Part shown: one piece after another, positions 13,332 to 14,970 of the stretch
How positions within the stretch are numbered: position 1 is the first letter of the stretch
Layout of the letters: the number at the start of each line of letters is the position of its first letter
NCBI GenBank assembly: GCA_034435675.1
Contig: DAOTWP010000179.1
Location: 1-14,970 of the forward strand
DNA length: 14,970 bases
DNA from: DAOTWP01 sp034435675
GTDB lineage: Bacteria > Chloroflexota > Anaerolineae > Aggregatilineales > Phototrophicaceae
Direction: 5' to 3'
The notes under the pieces: model-generated
Seen by the model: only the letters and a program-made list of their open reading frames with translations
What the model was told of the DNA's origin: nothing
The model's database searches: none
Made by a program: the position numbers and the translations under genes

Positions 13332-14366
13332 GTGAAAAACATCCTGCTTACTGGCGGCGCCGGGTTCATTGGCAGCGATTTTGTGCGCTATATGGTGCAG
13401 ACGTATCCGCAGTACACGGTTGTCGTGCTGGATAAGCTGACCTATGCGGGCAATACGGATAATCTGCTGGCGGTCAAGGACGCCCCCAACTTCCGCTTTG
13501 AGCAGGGCGATATCGCGGATCGAGAGGCGGTGCTGGGCGCGTTCGAGACGCACGGCATCGACACAGTAGTAAACTTCGCGGCAGAGACGCATGTTGACCG
13601 CAGCATCCTCGATCCTGACGCTTTTATCTATACCAATGTCGTCGGCGTGCATATTTTGCTGGATGCTGCTGTTAAGCATGGGATTGAGCGATTTCTACAC
13701 GTTTCCACTGACGAAGTCTACGGCGATGTGGCAACCGGCTTCTCTGTCGAAACCGATCCGTTCAAGCCCAACAGCCCCTATGCAGCGAGCAAAGCCGGGG
13801 GTGACCTGATGGTGCGCGCCTATCATGTGACACACGGGCTGAACACGGTGGTCACACGCGGCAGCAATACCTATGGTCCGTACCAGTACCCGGAAAAGCT
13901 GCTGCCCTTTTTCGTCACCGAAGCGATTGATGACAAACCCCTGCCGCTGTATGGCGACGGTATGCAGGTGCGCGACTGGCTGCATGTGGACGATCATGTC
14001 ACCGGCATTGACACTGTACTGCATCATGGACTGCCCGGCGAAGCCTATAACATCGCGGGCGAAAACCAGCAGCGCAATATTGACGTAACCCGCCAGGTGC
14101 TGGCGCTGCTGGGCAAACCGGAAACGCTGATCCGCCATGTACCGGACCGCGAAGGGCACGACCGCCGCTATGCGATGGACTGCGCCAAACTGCGCGGGCT
14201 GGGCTGGCAGCGCCAATACACGTTTGAAGAAGGATTGGCGCAAACCGTGCGCTGGTATCAGCAGAATGCATGGTGGTGGCGCAAGATCAAGACCGGGGAA
14301 TACCTCGACTACTACAAGCGCCAATATGCCGCGCGCCTGGCAGTCGCCGGTGTGGATGCGTCGTAG
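13332..14366 (+). CDS. rmlB: dTDP-glucose 4,6-dehydratase
   Basis: A 344-residue NAD-dependent dehydratase of the short-chain dehydrogenase/reductase superfamily that turns dTDP-glucose into dTDP-4-keto-6-deoxyglucose, the branch point for rhamnose and other deoxysugars. Seen are the NAD-binding TGGAGFIGS (7-15), LDKLTYAGN (33-41), AAETHVDRS (83-91), the catalytic triad Thr126-Asp127-Glu128 in STDEVYGD, the Tyr150/Lys154 pair in SPYAASKAG and GSNTYGPYQYPEKL. Length and motif order are normal. The start is GTG, with GAAGGGA about 9 nt upstream. It uses the product of RmlA in the same operon. RmlC and RmlD are not in the window, so the final sugar is unknown. The gene is convergent with uvrB. 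Confidence 0.95.
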   Translation: MKNILLTGGAGFIGSDFVRYMVQTYPQYTVVVLDKLTYAGNTDNLLAVKDAPNFRFEQGDIADREAVLGAFETHGIDTVVNFAAETHVDRSILDPDAFIYTNVVGVHILLDAAVKHGIERFLHVSTDEVYGDVATGFSVETDPFKPNSPYAASKAGGDLMVRAYHVTHGLNTVVTRGSNTYGPYQYPEKLLPFFVTEAIDDKPLPLYGDGMQVRDWLHVDDHVTGIDTVLHHGLPGEAYNIAGENQQRNIDVTRQVLALLGKPETLIRHVPDREGHDRRYAMDCAKLRGLGWQRQYTFEEGLAQTVRWYQQNAWWWRKIKTGEYLDYYKRQYAARLAVAGVDAS

Positions 14367-14417
14367 CGGTGTTTCAGCAATAAGGGGACTAAGTTTCCTG
14401 GTTTGTTCAGTTCGGCA

Positions 14418-14455
14418 GCGGGGACACATAGCAGCACAGACGCATGTATCCCCGC
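14418..14455. terminator. Candidate bidirectional terminator between rmlB and uvrB
   Basis: GCGGGGACACAT (14418-14429) and ATGTATCCCCGC (14444-14455) pair at 11 of 12 positions around a 14-nt loop. It lies in the 107-nt gap between two convergent genes, where a shared terminator is expected. Neither side has a good U-tract, so it may be a Rho-independent terminator of unusual form or only an mRNA 3'-end stabiliser. Confidence 0.45.
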
Positions 14456-14473
14456 CCCGCACAGTCTGTCAAA

Positions 14474-14970
14474 TCAGTTCATCAGCAAACTGGTCTCAAA
14501 GTCCTTATCCGCCAGCACCCCGCGCAGCTCAAAGAGCTGGTCGCGCAGCGCCGCCGCCTTCTCGAATTCGAGCGCCTGCGCTGCTGCCTTCATCTCCTTT
14601 TCCAGTTCCTTGATCAGTTTATGCAGTTCTTCTTTTGCCAGTGTGCCGTAATCGGCAGGACCGGCAGTCACCTGCTGTTCTACACTGGCGCGCACACGAT
14701 CAGTCAGGTCACGGATTTCCTTGACGATGCTGGCAGGCGTAATGCCGCGTTCCTTGTTGTAGGCGTCCTGAATACTGCGGCGGCGGTTGGTTTCGTCAAT
14801 CGCCCGGCGCATCGAGTCGGTCATCTTGTCGGCGTACATGATTACGCGTCCGTTGACGTGACGCGCGGCGCGACCAATCGTCTGAATGAGCGCGGTATCC
14901 GAGCGCAGGAAGCCCTCCTTGTACGCATCCAAAATCCCCACCAGCGAAACTTCGGGCAGATCGAGCCCTT
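14474..14970 (-). CDS. uvrB: UvrB, excinuclease ABC subunit B (C-terminal part)
   Basis: The last 165 residues of UvrB, the damage-verifying helicase-like subunit of nucleotide excision repair. The reading frame stays open to the right edge of the window (GLDLPEVSLVGILDAYKEGF), so the start lies outside. Helicase motif VI is intact as QTIGRAARH, followed by the typical MRRAIDETNRRRSIQ and YNKERGITPASI. The C-terminal UVR domain (ELHKLIKELEKEM, ALEFEKAAALRDQL) binds UvrC. Both blocks are standard for the family, and the end (SLLMN, then TGA) is a normal length after the UVR domain. It is a housekeeping gene unrelated to the polysaccharide operon. Confidence 0.95.
   Translation of the reverse strand, partial: GLDLPEVSLVGILDAYKEGFLRSDTALIQTIGRAARHVNGRVIMYADKMTDSMRRAIDETNRRRSIQDAYNKERGITPASIVKEIRDLTDRVRASVEQQVTAGPADYGTLAKEELHKLIKELEKEMKAAAQALEFEKAAALRDQLFELRGVLADKDFETSLLMN

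Noticed and set aside
13695..14462. 255-codon minus-strand frame opposite rmlB
   Set aside because: Antisense shadow; the opposite strand has all dehydratase motifs.

Overview
The window reads as a bacterial chromosome segment of moderately high GC with densely packed genes on both strands. The gene set is an OmpR/PhoB-type response regulator with a soluble PAS histidine kinase, a YerB/DUF3048 lipo- or secreted protein with an SH3-like tail, a StrD-type long RmlA and a DUF2007 protein. This fits Chloroflexota (Anaerolineae-like) best. That placement is inference from gene content; no rRNA or other decisive marker is present.

Layout. (1) 1-1539: a DUF2007 protein, apparently read from a leaderless mRNA, then a self-cleaving P1-family (S58) N-terminal-nucleophile hydrolase. 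(2) 1598-3747: a two-component system whose response regulator and kinase are separated by an unusual 141-nt spacer with a perfect 10-bp inverted repeat. (3) 3795-7455, minus strand: a secreted DUF3048 protein, an M20 amidohydrolase and a fructosamine-kinase-family protein, each with its own -10-like element. (4) 7613-9499, plus strand: a 628-residue fusion of a GT4 glycosyltransferase to an HPPK (FolK)-like domain that keeps the metal aspartates but has lost several ATP-binding/catalytic residues. This is the most unusual gene here. (5) 9500-9845: a gene-free stretch packed with hairpins, including an 80-bp element bounded by 9-bp terminal inverted repeats (MITE-like). (6) 9846-14366: an exopolysaccharide-type operon: Wzz-like protein, separate CpsD/CapB-like kinase with a damaged Walker A, RmlA, a Cof-type HAD phosphatase and RmlB. 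(7) 14474 to the right edge, minus strand: the C-terminal part of UvrB, convergent with RmlB.

How the genes work together. The Wzz/BY-kinase pair normally controls export and chain length of a surface polysaccharide. RmlA and RmlB make dTDP-glucose and dTDP-4-keto-6-deoxyglucose. RmlC and RmlD are absent, so the window by itself does not make dTDP-rhamnose. The GT/HPPK fusion just upstream may or may not belong to the same surface-sugar programme. Several promoter candidates share an 18-bp spacer (before the genes at 166, 7455 on the minus strand, and 9846). No CRISPR array, tRNA or rRNA was seen.
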